Shown piece after piece: positions 62,656-64,000 of a stretch of DNA of 64,000 nt (positions are counted from its first letter, which is position 1; the number at the start of each line of letters is the position of its first letter). The DNA comes from an uncultured Arcanobacterium sp. GTDB taxonomy: Bacteria > Actinomycetota > Actinomycetes > Actinomycetales > Actinomycetaceae. The stretch is taken from assembly GCA_945874735.1 (NCBI GenBank), contig CAMCHI010000007.1:1-64000 (forward strand), read 5' to 3'. Made by a program: the position numbers and the translations under genes. The notes under the pieces were generated by a model that worked only from the letters and a program-made list of their open reading frames with translations, was not told the origin of the DNA and searched no databases.

Positions 62656-64000
62656 CTGGCTCGTTCAAACCTTTAATAGTAGAAGCTACCCGTCTAGGAG
62701 GAGTTTTTGCCACGAGTATTGCTAACAGTGTTGCTCGGCTTGCTCCAGCGGTTGCGGATCTATTCATCTCGATTAACCGCGCAACCGCGCCTCTAATACA
62801 AACCTTGGCACCTGTATTAGGTAGAGTAATTCAGTCTTTTATCCCGCTAGTTGATTTAGCAGGAGCAATTATTGAAAAAATCTCTACCCTAAACCCTTTC
62901 CTACTGGGTACTGTTTCCACTTTTCTTTTACTGAAAAGAGCCGGCGGAAACACGTTCACTACGCTCAAAACAGGTTTTGAAACTCTCGCACTGAAAGCCT
63001 TATACGCGAAAGACGCTGTAACAACTGGGGCAACTAGCATGATGACAGGGGTTAGCGGGCTAAGCGGGGCTCTTACTAGGAGCGTAGGAGTATTAGGTAG
63101 GGTGCGTACAGCTGCGACTTTAGCAGGCGGCGCGTTGAAAGCTGCTTTTCTGTCTAACCCTATCGGGGTTGCTTTAACAGCTATCTCAGGCGCGTTAATG
63201 TATTTTTCTAACCGGCAGCAAGAAGCTAAAAACCGTGCCCAAGAGCTAAAAAACACGCTAGACCAAACCACGGGAGCTTTAACCCGTAACACTGTGGAAT
63301 GGTTGAAAAGTGACGAGAAAATAAGTAGCGCGGCGAGAGCCTACGAGAAAGCCGGCGGAAAAATACAAGACTTCTACGCTTCTCTGCGAGGCGACACTCA
63401 AGCCCTAGAGCGATACAACCAGATTTTAGAAGAAAACCAAGGAAAATTTGATGCCAGCCTAGGCTATGGAGCTGGAATTAAAGTAGTAGACCAGTTCAAT
63501 CAAGTCCACAAAGAAACCAGCAGTATCTTGAAGGAAGCAGAGCAAGCTATCCTAGCTAACCAAGCTGCTGCTTTAAGCGAAGCCCAAGCCATCTACCATA
63601 CGGCAGACGCTAACCGCGACAATCTGCTAACTATGAAAGAGTTAGACGATTATCGCGCAGGCAGAGCTAACGCGTTCGGTAACGCTATCAAGCAAGAGAT
63701 CGCGCAAAAACGGTTAATAGAAGAAGCAACTAAAGCGTTAAGCGATAAAACTGTCGTAACCGATGAGGAGCGTCTGACTTTAATCCAGTTGGCTGAACAA
63801 ATACGGTCTACGTCTAGAGCCTATGATGAGGCAGGTAGAGGACAAAAAGCTCTAGTCGAGCATATGGGGCAAGCCCGCACCCAATTCCTTGACCTTGCTC
63901 AAGCAGCAGGGCTTAGTGCGCAAGAAGCTGGCAGTCTAGCAGACGAGCTCGGGTTGATCCCTGAGAGCGTGAAAGCAAGCGTGGATTTAGACGCTCAAGA
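62649..64000 (+). CDS. Tape measure protein, continuation in -1 frame (3' cut by window)
   Basis: The frame GAA CTA GCT GGC from 62649 stays open to the window end (about 450 codons). It encodes SFKPLIVEATRLGG, a hydrophobic stretch FLSNPIGVALTAISGALMYF, then long charged helices, as expected for the middle of a tape measure. Joined by a -1 shift at A AAA AAG, it makes one continuous protein with the preceding gene. Confidence 0.85.

Larger units (their letters stand above)
39385..64000. mobile_element. Prophage (HK97-like siphovirus layout), right end beyond window
   Basis: The region contains, in order, a repressor/ImmA pair, antirepressor, replication genes with an origin, HicAB, HNH, terminase, portal, MuF, scaffold, major capsid, head-tail connectors, tail tube, frameshifted tail chaperones and tape measure. 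No integrase occurs at the left end, so it is expected past 64000 near the lysis genes. Confidence 0.95.

Overview
The window starts inside dnaN and runs through recF, a DUF721 gene, gyrB and gyrA, so it lies just downstream of a bacterial chromosomal origin. A DUF3566 membrane gene, tRNA-Ile, a DLW-39-like microprotein and tRNA-Ala follow gyrA. That order, the GTG/TTG starts, the LAxTG and LPxTG wall-anchoring signals and the tip-shaft-sortase pilus layout point to a low-GC actinobacterium, probably of the Actinomycetaceae. The genus is an inference; no species is claimed.

Layout. 1-8868: replication and gyrase core plus a phosphodiesterase and DUF3566. 9012-9373: tRNA-Ile, microprotein, tRNA-Ala, terminator. 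9400-11720: an island of unlike composition with an orphan N6-adenine DNA methylase and a broken neighbour. 12105-17271: efeUOB ferrous-iron/DyP peroxidase genes followed by tatB, tatA and tatC, with a DtxR-like box over the promoter; EfeB carries a twin-arginine signal, so the exporter sits beside its likely cargo. 17419-38761: a surface-protein region. It holds a wall-anchored M26-like zinc metalloprotease, a DUF2804 protein, an EEP-family phosphatase/nuclease, a pilus operon (tip, shaft, class C sortase, flavoprotein reductase) and a 2370-residue adhesin with nine SpaA/Cna_B domains. The pilus proteins end in LPxTG-type signals. The protease and the giant adhesin end in LAxTG signals, which suggests two sorting routes. 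The pilus operon and the giant adhesin each have a poly-G tract (G8, G10) inside a 17-nt -35/-10 spacer, which suggests slipped-strand phase variation.

39077 to the window end: an efflux adaptor gene is cut after about 100 codons, and a prophage of HK97-like siphovirus layout occupies at least 24.6 kb and runs off the right edge. In order it has an ImmA-type protease and repressor, an antirepressor, a second paralogous repressor with its own operators, a Cro-like protein, a replication block, HicA/HicB, an HNH nuclease, terminase, portal, MuF, scaffold, capsid, head-tail connectors, tail tube, frameshifted tail chaperones and tape measure. The replication block has a Cas4-like nuclease, a prim-pol/SF3 helicase, VRR-NUC and a SNF2-like helicase.

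Strongest observations: the two poly-G promoters; a phage origin with nine iterons, eight of their spacings at exactly 11 bp, and three perfect DnaA boxes; a MuF head protein fused to a CdiA-like nuclease toxin domain with no adjacent immunity gene; a duplicated repressor/operator module with leaderless promoters; a textbook -1 frameshift signal in the tail chaperones; and a second A AAA AAG frame break in the tape-measure gene. No integrase is visible in the window.
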